Made by a program: the position numbers and the translations under genes. Below are positions 7,420 to 15,718 of a stretch of 64,000 nt of DNA, piece after piece. Source of the stretch: Capillimicrobium parvum (GTDB lineage Bacteria > Actinomycetota > Thermoleophilia > Solirubrobacterales > Solirubrobacteraceae); NCBI RefSeq assembly GCF_021172045.1, contig NZ_CP087164.1, positions 1,798,001 to 1,862,000 on the forward strand, written 5' to 3'. The notes beneath the pieces are model-generated. The model was not told where the DNA came from, did no database searches, and saw nothing but the letters and a program-made list of their open reading frames with translations. Position 1 is the stretch's first letter; each line of letters starts with the position of its first letter.

Positions 7420-8336
7420 CGCCCGGCGCCCTCGACGGGCAGCGGCGTGGGCGGCGCGTCGCCCGGGCCCACCGCGACCGCGAAGTGGCGGCGCAGCTTC
7501 TCGGCGTCGAGCGCATCGACCGCCGCGGCGATCCCGTTCGCGTCCGTGCCGGTCACGAACCACGTCGGCGGCTCGTCCTGGTAGCGCGTGGCGGCGATCA
7601 GGCCGGTGCCGGGCCCGAGCGTCCGCGCGGCGTCGCCGCGGTCGTCGAGGAGTTGCAGGGTTCGCCCGCCCTCGGCGAACCGGGCGAACACGCCGGACGC
7701 CCGCGGACCGTCGGCCAGCAGCCCGCCCGCGCGGTCACGGCGCAGCGCGGCCCAGGGGCCGATCAGGACGCGAAGGCGCGGCCCCGCGCTCATCGCGGGC
7801 GCGGCGGTGGCACCGTCGTCGTCGAGGCGTTCGCGCACCTTCGCGCACAGCTTCTCATCCGCGACGTGGCAGGCGACGGAGGTCTCCCAGCCGCGGTGCA
7901 GGCCGTGCACGAACGGCTCCGGGTACGCGCCGACGACGGCGGGCGAGCGCTGGGCGCCGTCCCACCGGTGGTGGTCCCACCAGATGCGGTCGCCGGCCCG
8001 CACGCGGATCCCCGTCGCGCCCTGGCCCGCCTCGACGCCGTTGACGTAGAAGAACCAGTCGACCATCCGCCCGCGGGCGGTCCCGCCGGCCAGGCCGTCG
8101 ATCGCCTGGACGAACCCGCCGCCGTAGCGGGTCTTCACGTCGAAGGCGCGCTGGAGGTAGCGCATGATCGTGTCCTGCCCCTGCGTCGCACCGGTCCGCT
8201 CGCCGAGCTGATGGGCGCCGAAGTCGCGGGTGACGACGAGCGCGACGTCCGGCTCGCTCTCGCCGGCCCCGACGCCGCACCCGGCGAGCGCGAGCGCGCA
8301 GCCCAGCACGGCGGCGAGGCCGGCGAGGCGGCTCAT
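7416..8336 (-). CDS. DUF4430 (transcobalamin beta-domain-like) lipoprotein
   Basis: 306-residue exported protein. Residues 1-20 are a lipoprotein signal with lipobox LAGC (Cys20), so it should be tethered to the outer face of the membrane. Residues ~55-125 form a DUF4430 domain: DTIMRYLQRAFDV, a YGGGFVQAIDGL strand pair, then MVDWFFYVNGVEAGQGATGIRVRAGDRIWW. That domain is related to the C-terminal beta domain of animal transcobalamin and intrinsic factor. The remaining C-terminal ~170 residues are an uncharacterised soluble region. ATGA overlap with the barrel gene upstream and GTGA overlap with ecfT downstream argue it works with the transporter. Confidence 0.85.
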   Translation of the reverse strand: MSRLAGLAAVLGCALALAGCGVGAGESEPDVALVVTRDFGAHQLGERTGATQGQDTIMRYLQRAFDVKTRYGGGFVQAIDGLAGGTARGRMVDWFFYVNGVEAGQGATGIRVRAGDRIWWDHHRWDGAQRSPAVVGAYPEPFVHGLHRGWETSVACHVADEKLCAKVRERLDDDGATAAPAMSAGPRLRVLIGPWAALRRDRAGGLLADGPRASGVFARFAEGGRTLQLLDDRGDAARTLGPGTGLIAATRYQDEPPTWFVTGTDANGIAAAVDALDAEKLRRHFAVAVGPGDAPPTPLPVEGAGR

Positions 8337-9283
8337 CGCAGCGGGAACGCCCGGCGCGCGAAGGCGGTCAGCGCCTGCGCGGTGACCCACACCGGCGTCT
8401 GGCCGCTCGTGCGCGAGTAGCGCACCGAGCCGTCGGCCGCCTGCAGCGAGCGCAGGAACGCGAGCGGGGTGCGGCTGCCGCCGCGGCGCACGCCATCGGG
8501 GTTGCGCCCCGTGGCGACGAACGCCTGCACCGCCCACGCGGTCGACTGGGCGTTGGACGGCCCGCCGGGCTGCAGCGGGAAGCCGCCGTCGGGGCGCTGC
8601 TGGGCGGCGACGAAGCGGGCCCCGCGGCGCACCGGCGCCGAGCCTCGCGACTGCCCGCCCGCGACGAGGCCCTGCAGCGCGGCCGCGGTGTCGTCGATCC
8701 CGCTGCGCCCGCCGCGGCCCTGGAAGTTCCAGCCGCCGTCGCGGTTCTGCTGGCGCAGCAGGAACCGGACGCCGCCGCGCACCGCGCCGTCGCTCGTCGA
8801 GCGCCCGGCGGCACGCAGCGCCATGACGCCGAACGCCGTCCAGTTCACCAGCCCGTCGAACGAGCCGTCGGCGCGGCGGCGCGACAGCAGCCGGCGCACG
8901 AGCCCGCCCGGCACGCGCTGGCGCGATGCGCGCAGCGCGAGGATCGAGCGCTCGACGTCGCCGGTCGAGCGGGCCCGGCCGGCGTCCGCGCGCACGGCGG
9001 CGGCGAGCGAGCGCCCGCCGCGGCGGTGCATCGATGCTGGCGGCCGTCCGGCGGCCGCGACGCCGAGCGCGCCCCATTGGGTGGTCAGTGCGGCGGAGCG
9101 GCCGCCCGGCGCGCCGGGCAGCCCCCCGTCGGCGTTCTGCGCGCGCGCGACGTAGCCCAGCGCGCGCTGCGCCGCGGTCGCGCCCGCCGCGGGGGCGGAT
9201 CCGACGATGGCGCCGGCGGCGGTCGCCACCGCGGCGGTGGCGAGGACGACGCCGACGCGCCGGCGCCGGGCGCTACCGGACAC
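8333..9283 (-). CDS. Secreted alpha/alpha-barrel repeat protein (prenyltransferase/terpene-cyclase-like fold)
   Basis: 316-residue protein with an N-terminal Arg-rich, hydrophobic export signal (residues 1-35). The rest contains at least five QW-like repeats: ARAQNADGGLPG, RRRADGSFDG, RQQNRDGGWNFQ, AAQQRPDGGFPL and SLQAADGSVRYS, spaced about 50-60 residues apart. Such repeats build alpha6/alpha6 barrels as in squalene cyclases, prenyltransferases and the alpha domain of transcobalamin. The DXDD acid motif of cyclases is not seen, so a binding rather than catalytic role is likely. It sits between two DUF4430 genes behind a B12 riboswitch; the GTG start overlaps the upstream gene by 11 bases. 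Confidence 0.82.
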   Translation of the reverse strand: MSGSARRRRVGVVLATAAVATAAGAIVGSAPAAGATAAQRALGYVARAQNADGGLPGAPGGRSAALTTQWGALGVAAAGRPPASMHRRGGRSLAAAVRADAGRARSTGDVERSILALRASRQRVPGGLVRRLLSRRRADGSFDGLVNWTAFGVMALRAAGRSTSDGAVRGGVRFLLRQQNRDGGWNFQGRGGRSGIDDTAAALQGLVAGGQSRGSAPVRRGARFVAAQQRPDGGFPLQPGGPSNAQSTAWAVQAFVATGRNPDGVRRGGSRTPLAFLRSLQAADGSVRYSRTSGQTPVWVTAQALTAFARRAFPLR

Positions 9284-10394
9284 GGAACCGCACGCTCGCG
9301 TTCGTGGACCGGTTGCCGGCGGCGTCGGTCGCGCGCACCTGCAGCTGGTAGAGCCCCCGCCCGAGCCGCTTGGGCAGCAGGTACGACCAGCTCGCGTCGT
9401 CGCCCGCGTCGAACCACGCCGCGCCGCGCCCGCACGAGCGCTTGACGAACCGCTCCCGGTCGGCGCTGAACGACGAGCACCCCTTCCCGCGCTTGCGCTC
9501 GAGGCGCAGCTGCACCTGCTTGACGGCGCCCTGGTCGGCGACCGTGCCGTGCAGCTCGCGCGGGGCCCCGCGCCGCGAGAAGTGCTGGCCGTTGCGCAGG
9601 CCGGCGATGAGCGCGAGCGGCGCGCTGCGGTCGGCCGGGGGCGCTGCGGTCGATGGCTCGGCCGGAGGCGTGGGCTCGCCCGGCGCCGGCGGCGCGGGCG
9701 GGGCGGGACCGGGTTCGGTCACCGGCGCGGCGCTCACCGCGACGGTGGCCAAGGGCGTCGGCACCGATGCGGGCGCCGTGGCCTGCAGCTTCGCCGTGCC
9801 CGGCGTACCCAGGACGAGCGTCGCCGTCCCGTCGGCGCCGGTCGTGGCGGTCGCGCCTGCGCCGTCGGTGACCGTCGCGCCCGCAATGGGCGTGGGCGTC
9901 GTCGTGTTGCCGTCGCTGACGTGGCGGACGACCCGGACCGTGAACGGCGCGCCGGCGGTCACCGCCGCCGGGACGGACGAGAAGTACAGCGGGAAGACCG
10001 TTCCGACGAACCCGGGCCCGTCGCGCTGGACGTAGAACAGGAGCTCGTCGCCGGCCTGCACCGTGTAGTCGCACGCGCCGACCTGGCTGTAGCTGCCGTT
10101 GACCCAGAACGCCCAGTAGTCGCTGTGGGCGTAGGCGTGGCTCTCGCCGAGGATCGTCGACACGAACTCCTGGCGATCCCAGTTGCCGGCGGTCGCGACG
10201 TCGAGCGCGCCCGCGGCGCTGGACCCGGCGCATCTCATCCCGGGAACGTTCGCCGAGGGCGTGTTGACGACGGCCGTGCCGCCGATCGTGTCGCCGGCGA
10301 TCCGCACCGTGGTGGACACCGCGAGGGCCGGCGTGGCCGCCAGGCCGAGGGTCACCAAGGCAACGGCGAAGAGCCGGAGGAACCTGTACCGCAT
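9273..10394 (-). CDS. Secreted DUF4430 protein with Ig-like C-terminal domain
   Basis: 373-residue exported protein and first gene of the B12 operon. Signal peptide residues 1-25 (ends PALA). Residues ~75-125 carry the DUF4430 core (SDYWAFWVNGSYSQVGACDY, then VQAGDELLFYVQ). Residues ~135-235 look like an Ig/bacterial-surface beta domain. A Pro/Ala-rich linker (~237-275) leads to a second beta domain with Cys residues and the closing ATDAAGNRSTNASVRF signature of Ig-like domains. No membrane anchor is seen after the signal. The ATG was chosen with AAAGGGG about 11 bases upstream; an in-frame GTG four codons earlier is possible. It probably captures corrinoid outside the cell. Confidence 0.82.
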   Translation of the reverse strand: MRYRFLRLFAVALVTLGLAATPALAVSTTVRIAGDTIGGTAVVNTPSANVPGMRCAGSSAAGALDVATAGNWDRQEFVSTILGESHAYAHSDYWAFWVNGSYSQVGACDYTVQAGDELLFYVQRDGPGFVGTVFPLYFSSVPAAVTAGAPFTVRVVRHVSDGNTTTPTPIAGATVTDGAGATATTGADGTATLVLGTPGTAKLQATAPASVPTPLATVAVSAAPVTEPGPAPPAPPAPGEPTPPAEPSTAAPPADRSAPLALIAGLRNGQHFSRRGAPRELHGTVADQGAVKQVQLRLERKRGKGCSSFSADRERFVKRSCGRGAAWFDAGDDASWSYLLPKRLGRGLYQLQVRATDAAGNRSTNASVRFRVR

Positions 10395-10439
10395 GTCGTA
10401 CTGCACCCCTTTCCGCGAGGGCGTCGTGACTGATGGCGG

Positions 10440-10598
10440 CCGGAGGCAGGTCTCCTGGCTCCCGGGCCCATCGTTCACGCCTTCCCGGGCTCATGGCCCA
10501 GTGGCTCGCGCGCGGCGCGTGTGCACGACATCCCCGGTCACAGTGGCGGGTCCGCGCCGGATTCGCACCGGCTTCCCTTCACCACCGACCGCTGGGGA
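10440..10598 (-). promoter_or_regulatory. Cobalamin riboswitch (AdoCbl/B12 element)
   Basis: Read on the minus strand, the conserved elements come in order: GGTGGTGAAGGGAA, GCCGGTGCGAATCCGG, the box GACCCGCCACTGTGACC, then GCCACTGGGC with GGGAAGGC, and finally GAGCCAGGAGACCTGCC. This matches the cobalamin riboswitch family closely. The last segment ends about 45 bases before the first ATG, so it probably controls ribosome access or early termination. When B12 is plentiful the operon should be shut down. The 5' edge touches the stop codon of the upstream glycosyltransferase. Confidence 0.95.
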
Positions 10599-10600
10599 AT

Positions 10601-11914
10601 CTAGCGCGCAGGCGCCCCGGAGGGAACGCGGCGGGGCGCGGGGCGCTCGGCCGGGCGGGCGGGCGCGAGCCGGCGCAGGAGGGCCTCCCAGCGCTCGGTG
10701 ACCGCCGCGGGACCCTGACGCGCCGCCCGCACCCGCGCCGCGCGGCCCATGCGCCGCCGCTGCGGCTCGTCCCCGGCGAGGAGGCGCAGCGCCGCCCCGA
10801 GCGCCCGCACGTCGCCGTCGGGGACGAGCAGCCCTTCGCTCCCATTCTCGATGAGCTCGCCCGGCCCGGTGGGGCAGTCGAAGCTCACCACCGGCACCCC
10901 GGCCGCGAAGGCCTCGAGGATGACGAGCGGCATGCCTTCGAAGCGCGAGCTCAGCGCGAGCACCGATGCGCCGGCGAGGACGCCGTGCAGGTCGCGCGTG
11001 CGCCCCATCAGCTGCACGCGGCCGGTGAGCCCGCGGTCGCGGATCATGCGCTCGAGCGCCGGGCGCTGCGGCCCCTCGCCGTAGATGCGCAGCGTCCACC
11101 CCGGGTGGTGCTCGGCGACGATGGCGAACGCGCGGACGAGGCGGCCGAACGCCTTCTGCGCCGTCAGGCGCCCGGCCGCCACGATGACCGGCTCGCTCAG
11201 CTGCGCCGGCGGCTCGGCGACGGGCGGCCCCGCGTTCGGGATGCACACGACCGCCGCCGGATCGCCGAGCGCGGCGGCATGCGCGGCGCGGTCGCGTTCG
11301 GTGAGGGTGACGACGGCGTCCAGGCGCGGATACCAGCGCGTCATCGCCCGCTGCAGCTGCGTCGCGTGGGCCGTGCGGTGCATGTGCTCCTGGCCGACCG
11401 TCGGCAGGCCGGGCCGCGCGACGGCGGCACCGACGAGGTTCAGGCCCGGGCGGGTGGCGATCAGCACGCCGCCGTCGCCCAGCGCCAGCAGCCGCCGTGC
11501 GAGGACCAGGTCCGTCCACAGGCTGCAGGTGGCCGCGCGGCGATCGGCCGGGTGCATGAGGTGGCTGGGGCGGGAGGCGAGCAGCCGCCGCGCGAGCCCG
11601 CCGCGGGGCGGGGCGCCCGGGCGCCGGTCGTCGAGCGCCGTCACGGTCACGCCGGGGGGAAACGCGAAGAACGGCCGCTCGCGCCGGCGCAGGAGGCTGA
11701 TGACCTCGACGTCGTGGTGCTCGGCGAGCCGGCCGGCGAGGTCGAGCGTGGCGCGGATCGTGCCTCCCATGCCCCACGCGTTGAGCAGGAGGAGGTGGAC
11801 CTTCGGAGGACCGGAGCCCTGCGCGCGGCGGCGGGGAAGGTGTGCCGCCGCGCGCAGAAGGCCCATCGCCACCCCATGGCGAAGCAGCTGCGGGCCGGTG
11901 GGCGTCCTGGTCAT
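10601..11914 (-). CDS. Glycosyltransferase, GT4 family
   Basis: 437-residue GT-B glycosyltransferase. The N-terminal half has the LLLNAWGMGGTIRATLDLA acceptor-side glycine motif. The C-terminal half has the donor-binding features VAAGRLTAQKAFGRLVRAF, SSRFEGMPLVILEAFAAGVPVVSFD (the E-x7-E element) and PDGDVRALGAAL. It would transfer a nucleotide-activated sugar onto a cell-surface polymer or lipid; donor and acceptor cannot be told. The ATG chosen begins shortly before the GT domain with no strong ribosome site. Its stop abuts the B12 riboswitch, so either it is co-transcribed into the riboswitch operon or that promoter lies inside this gene. Confidence 0.88.
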   Translation of the reverse strand: MTRTPTGPQLLRHGVAMGLLRAAAHLPRRRAQGSGPPKVHLLLLNAWGMGGTIRATLDLAGRLAEHHDVEVISLLRRRERPFFAFPPGVTVTALDDRRPGAPPRGGLARRLLASRPSHLMHPADRRAATCSLWTDLVLARRLLALGDGGVLIATRPGLNLVGAAVARPGLPTVGQEHMHRTAHATQLQRAMTRWYPRLDAVVTLTERDRAAHAAALGDPAAVVCIPNAGPPVAEPPAQLSEPVIVAAGRLTAQKAFGRLVRAFAIVAEHHPGWTLRIYGEGPQRPALERMIRDRGLTGRVQLMGRTRDLHGVLAGASVLALSSRFEGMPLVILEAFAAGVPVVSFDCPTGPGELIENGSEGLLVPDGDVRALGAALRLLAGDEPQRRRMGRAARVRAARQGPAAVTERWEALLRRLAPARPAERPAPRRVPSGAPAR

Positions 11915-11999
11915 TCGCCGAGCATGGTGCGCCCACCCGCCTGAACGCCGCCTGAGCAGGGCGGCGGGTGGGCTTCCCGCGCCCGCGATACTGAACCGC

Positions 12000-12692
12000 A
12001 TGTCGCATCGCCTGCTGGTCGTCGAGGACGATGCCGACCTGCGGTCGGTCCTGCGCCGCGGGCTCAGCGAGGAGGGCTTCGACGTGACCGCGGTCGCCGA
12101 CGGCGCCGCGGCGCTGGCCGCGTCCGGCGACGAGCCCGACGCGCTCGTGATCGACATCGGCCTGCCCGACGCCGACGGCCGCGACGTCTGCCAGGCGCTG
12201 CGCGCCCGCGGGACGAACGCGCCGGTGCTGTTCCTCACGGCCCGCGACGCGCTGACCGACCGGCTGTCGGGCTTCAGCGCGGGCGGCGACGACTACCTGA
12301 CCAAGCCGTTTCACTTCGCCGAGCTCGTGGCCCGGCTGCGGGCGCTGCTGCGCCGGACCGGCGCCGACGCGAGCGTCGCGGTGCGGGAGGGCCTGCGGCT
12401 CGATCCCACCGCGCACGCCATCCGCAGCGGCGACGCGGAGGTGCTGCTGACACCGACCGAGTTCCGCCTGCTGGCGGCGCTGGCGGCGCGCCCCGGGACG
12501 GTCCTGCGGCGCGCCGAGCTCGTGCGCTCGGCCTGGCCGGACGGCGCGATCGTCCACGACAACACGCTCGACCAGTACCTCGCGCGCCTTCGCCGCAAGC
12601 TGCGCGCGGCCGGCGCCGATGAGGCGATCGCCACGGTGCACGGGGTCGGGTACCGCATGGTGGCCGGCCCCGCAACCCTCGACCCGGGATGA
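12000..12692 (+). CDS. OmpR/PhoB-family response regulator
   Basis: 230-residue response regulator. The receiver domain has the acidic pair Glu9-Asp10/Asp11, phosphoacceptor Asp52 in VIDIGLPD and the TKPF lysine near residue 103. The C-terminal winged helix (about 130-220) ends with the usual RRKL and VHGVGYRM motifs. It is phosphorylated by the histidine kinase encoded 133 bases downstream and binds direct-repeat DNA. It is divergent from the glycosyltransferase, with an 85-base shared upstream region. No strong ribosome site precedes the ATG. Confidence 0.93.
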   Translation: MSHRLLVVEDDADLRSVLRRGLSEEGFDVTAVADGAAALAASGDEPDALVIDIGLPDADGRDVCQALRARGTNAPVLFLTARDALTDRLSGFSAGGDDYLTKPFHFAELVARLRALLRRTGADASVAVREGLRLDPTAHAIRSGDAEVLLTPTEFRLLAALAARPGTVLRRAELVRSAWPDGAIVHDNTLDQYLARLRRKLRAAGADEAIATVHGVGYRMVAGPATLDPG

Positions 12693-12825
12693 CGCCCATC
12701 GATCACCGCCGGGCGGCGTCCTCGACCACGCGACGTCCCGGAGGGATTCCTTCGGGTCGGCCTCCTTGCCCGGCAGCGCCGTTGGACGCCCTTTCGCGCC
12801 GATGGTCACGAGACGAACCACCGCC

Positions 12826-14160
12826 ATGAGGTTCCGCACGCTGCGCGGGCGGTTGACCGCGGTCGCCGTGGTGGCGGCGACCATCGCGGTGGCGCTCGCG
12901 GTCGCCGCGTTCAACGTCCTGCTCGTGGCCAGCGTCAACGGCGACGTGCGCCAGCGCCTGCGCACGCGGGCCGAGGCGGTCGCCACGACCGTCCACGTCC
13001 GCGACGGGCGGCTCGCCGTGCGCGAGGCGCCCGCCGACGCGTCGATCGACGCGCGCGTCTGGGTCTTCGACGGCCGCGATGCGGTGCTGCGCCCGGGCGC
13101 GCCGGCGGCGCTGCAGCGCGCGGCGCAGGCGATGACCGGAGGCGACCGCGTCTTCACCGACGCCGACGACCCGCAGACGCGGCTCTACGCGCTCGCCGTG
13201 CGCCGCGGCGGGCGCGTCGTCGGAACGGTCGTGGCCGCCCAGCCGCTCGAGGGCTACGACCACACCATCGACGCCGCGCTCGTCGGTTCGATCGCGCTGG
13301 GCGCCGCCCTGCTCGCCGCGGTGTTCGCCGCCGCGTGGGTCCTCGCCGGGCGCGCGCTCACGCCGGTGACCGAGATGACGCGCGCGGCCGCGCAGTGGAG
13401 CGAGCACGATCCCGCCCGGCGCTTCGGCGGCAACCCGCGCCCCGATGAGCTCGGCGAGCTGGCGCACACGTTCGACGCCCTGCTCGACCGCCTCGCCGCC
13501 GGGCTGCGGCGCGAGCAACGGCTGTCGGCGGAGCTGTCGCACGAGCTGCGCACGCCGCTCGCGCGCATCACCGCCGAGATGGAGCTGCTGCAGCGCCGCG
13601 ACCGCTCGGCCGAGGAGCGCGGCGAGGCCTACCGCGTCATCTCGCGCAGCGCCGAGCAGATGAACCGCATCCTCGCCACGCTGATGGCCGCCGCACGCGC
13701 GGAGAGCCGTCCCGAGCAGCGGGGGCGCAGCGCGCTCGGCGAGGCGTTCGCCGTGCTCGACGGCGAGTGGCGCCCCGTTCTCGCCGGGCGCGGCGTCGAC
13801 CTCTCCGTCGCCGACACCGCCGAGACGGTGGGCGTCGACGGCGACGTCGTGGAGCGCATCGTCTCGCCGCTGCTCGACAACGCCGCTCGCCACGCCCGCC
13901 GGCGCGTGGCGATCGACGCGTGGCGCGACGATGCCGTCGTGCGCGTGCGCGTCACCGACGACGGCCCGGGCGTGGGCGACGGCGACCGCGAGCGGGTCTT
14001 CGAGCCGGGCGTGCGCGGCGATGACGGCCGCGGCGGCGCCGGCGACGGCGCGGGCCTCGGCCTCGCGCTCGCCCGCCGGCTGGCGCGGGCCGCGGGCGGG
14101 GACGTCACGCTGCAGGACGGCGGCGCCGGAGCGGCCTTCGTCGTCGACCTGCCGACATGA
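12826..14160 (+). CDS. Membrane sensor histidine kinase
   Basis: 444-residue kinase: TM helix 1 at ~10-36, an external sensor loop to ~148, TM helix 2 at ~150-175, HAMP linker (~176-228), HisKA with phospho-His239 in ELSHELRTPL, and a HATPase domain with N box LLDNAARHA, G1 DDGPGVG and G2 GAGLGLALARR. The external loop has no recognised domain. An earlier in-frame ATG at 12802 is possible; neither has a clear ribosome site. The stop overlaps the next start as ATGA, so the phosphoesterase is in the same operon and may be part of the regulated response. Confidence 0.92.
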   Translation: MRFRTLRGRLTAVAVVAATIAVALAVAAFNVLLVASVNGDVRQRLRTRAEAVATTVHVRDGRLAVREAPADASIDARVWVFDGRDAVLRPGAPAALQRAAQAMTGGDRVFTDADDPQTRLYALAVRRGGRVVGTVVAAQPLEGYDHTIDAALVGSIALGAALLAAVFAAAWVLAGRALTPVTEMTRAAAQWSEHDPARRFGGNPRPDELGELAHTFDALLDRLAAGLRREQRLSAELSHELRTPLARITAEMELLQRRDRSAEERGEAYRVISRSAEQMNRILATLMAAARAESRPEQRGRSALGEAFAVLDGEWRPVLAGRGVDLSVADTAETVGVDGDVVERIVSPLLDNAARHARRRVAIDAWRDDAVVRVRVTDDGPGVGDGDRERVFEPGVRGDDGRGGAGDGAGLGLALARRLARAAGGDVTLQDGGAGAAFVVDLPT

Positions 14161-15065
14161 CGCTGCTGCGTCTTCCCAGCCTGCTGCTCGCCCTGCTCGC
14201 CGCCGTGCTCGCGCCGCCGGTCGCGAGCACCGGGCCGGCGGCCCGCGCGAGTGCCGCCCGGTCGCACGTCGTGACGATCGTCCTGGAGAACAAGGAGGAG
14301 GGCCAGGTGATCGGCAGTCGGAGCGCGCCGTACCTGACGTCGCTGGCCCGGCGCGGCGGTCGCGCGATGCGCAGCTATGGCGTGGGCCATCCCTCGCTGC
14401 CCAACTACCTCGCGCTGACGAGCGGCTCCACCCACGGCATCGCGTCGGACTGCACGAGCTGCTCGGTCGACGCCCCGAGCATCGCCGACCAGATCGAGCG
14501 CGCCGGGATGACCTGGAAGGCGTATCTCGAAGGCCTGCCGCGGCCGTGCTTCCTCGGCGCGGGCGAACGGCGCTATGCGAAGAAGCACAACCCCTTCGCC
14601 TACTACGAGCCCGTCGTGCGCGACCGCGCCCGGTGCCGGCGCATGGTGCCGCTCACGCAGCTGGACGGCGATCTGCGCGGCAACCGGCTGCCGGCGTATT
14701 CGCTCGTCGTGCCGGACCTCTGCCACGACATGCACGACTGCAGCGTCGCGACCGGGGACCGCTTCCTGCGCACGCTGGTGCCGCCGATCCTGCGCCGGCT
14801 CGGACCCCGCGGGTTCCTCGTCATCACGTTCGACGAGGGCGCGAGCGACGCCGGCTGCTGCGGCGGCTCGTCCGGCGGGCGGATCGCGACGATCGTGGTC
14901 GGCCCCGGGGTGCGGCGCGGGGCGCGCATGCAGCGCCCGATCGACCAGTACGGCGTGCTGCGCAGCACCCAGCAGGCTCTCGGCCTGCCCCCGCTGGCCG
15001 CGTCAGCCGACCCGCGTCACGGTGGGCTCGAACCGCTCTTCGGCACGAGCCCGCGCATCCGCTGA
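14157..15065 (+). CDS. Secreted acid phosphatase/phospholipase C-family phosphoesterase
   Basis: 302-residue exported enzyme of the alkaline-phosphatase-like phosphoesterase family. Signal peptide about residues 1-33. Metal and active-site motifs are IVLENKEEG near the N-terminus, GVGHPSLPNYLALTSG, and VITFDEGASD near the C-terminus. It hydrolyses phosphate esters outside the cell. Several Cys pairs (CTSC, CHDMHDC, GCCGG) suggest disulfides. It overlaps the kinase stop by 4 bases, and its 3' end overlaps the opposing PAP2 gene by 49 bases. Confidence 0.88.
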   Translation: MTLLRLPSLLLALLAAVLAPPVASTGPAARASAARSHVVTIVLENKEEGQVIGSRSAPYLTSLARRGGRAMRSYGVGHPSLPNYLALTSGSTHGIASDCTSCSVDAPSIADQIERAGMTWKAYLEGLPRPCFLGAGERRYAKKHNPFAYYEPVVRDRARCRRMVPLTQLDGDLRGNRLPAYSLVVPDLCHDMHDCSVATGDRFLRTLVPPILRRLGPRGFLVITFDEGASDAGCCGGSSGGRIATIVVGPGVRRGARMQRPIDQYGVLRSTQQALGLPPLAASADPRHGGLEPLFGTSPRIR

Positions 15066-15601
15066 GCCACGTCGTCCGTCCGGACGCGCGCGGCGGCGAA
15101 GCAGACGAGCGCGGCGCAGCCGAGCCCGAGCACGGCGCCCGCGAGCACGTCGCCGGGGTAGTGCAGGCCGATCATCACGCGCGCGACCGACAGGGCCAGC
15201 GCGGCGAGCAGGACCGGCGCGGCCACCCACCCGAGCCGGATGACGAGGACGCCGCCGATGGCGAACGCGGCGGTCGCGTGGTCGCTCGGGAAGCCGGCGT
15301 CGGCGGCGTGGTGCAGGAAGGCGTGGATCTGCGGGTGGGAGACGAAGGGCCGCGGGCGGTCGACGAGGTGCGACACGACCGCGCCGGCGACGAGGGCGAC
15401 GCCGGCGGCGACGAGCGCGAGGAGCCCGGCGCTCCACCACGCCCGCCGCCGCAGGACGGTGCCCGCCGCGATCAGCGCGACGACGCCGACGAGGAACAGC
15501 GGCTCGGAGATCGACGCGAACGTGCGCGCCGCGTCCTCCCACGCGTCGTGGCGCGTGGCGAAGCGGTTCGCGTGCTCGGCGATCGTCAGGTCGAGGCTCA
15601 T
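15017..15601 (-). CDS. PAP2-family membrane phosphatase (undecaprenyl-diphosphatase-like)
   Basis: 194-residue membrane enzyme with about five helices. The three PAP2 motifs are present: VDRPRPF (motif 1), FPSDHATAAF (motif 2) and ARVMIGLHYPGDV (motif 3, catalytic His). It removes phosphate from lipid pyrophosphates such as undecaprenyl diphosphate, recycling the cell-wall carrier. I placed the start at MSLDLTI, the usual N-terminus of BcrC-like proteins; an ATG 13 codons earlier is the alternative. It converges on the phosphoesterase gene and shares 49 bases with it. Confidence 0.87.
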   Translation of the reverse strand: MSLDLTIAEHANRFATRHDAWEDAARTFASISEPLFLVGVVALIAAGTVLRRRAWWSAGLLALVAAGVALVAGAVVSHLVDRPRPFVSHPQIHAFLHHAADAGFPSDHATAAFAIGGVLVIRLGWVAAPVLLAALALSVARVMIGLHYPGDVLAGAVLGLGCAALVCFAAARVRTDDVAQRMRGLVPKSGSSPP

Positions 15602-15672
15602 GCCGACGGGCCGGGATCCTCGCGCGAAGCACCTGACCATCGCCTGAACGGCCGCGGTCCGAAACGTAGCAA

Positions 15673-15685
15673 GCTAATCATTAGC
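15673..15685. promoter_or_regulatory. Palindromic operator upstream of marR (GCTAATCATTAGC)
   Basis: Perfect 6+1+6 palindrome 34 bases before the MarR start, strikingly AT-rich for this sequence. Its half-site GCTAAT/ATTAGC recurs at 17761-17777, so it is probably the site of one or both MarR proteins of this cluster. Confidence 0.6.
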
Positions 15686-15718
15686 GCACTACGGGAGTCC
15701 GCGCTATGGTCCGGTGCA

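Noticed and set aside
4105-7584. A 1159-codon plus-strand open frame across the ECF operon
   Set aside because: It lies antisense to five well-supported genes, its translation is Arg/Ala/Gly low complexity, and such long antisense frames are a by-product of very high GC content.
11085-11999. 5' extension of the response-regulator frame to 11085
   Set aside because: It is antisense to the glycosyltransferase; the receiver domain begins directly at the ATG at 12000.
15003-15632. Alternative minus-strand frame over the PAP2 gene
   Set aside because: The alternative translation is Arg-rich without PAP2 motifs, while the frame ending at 15017 has all three.
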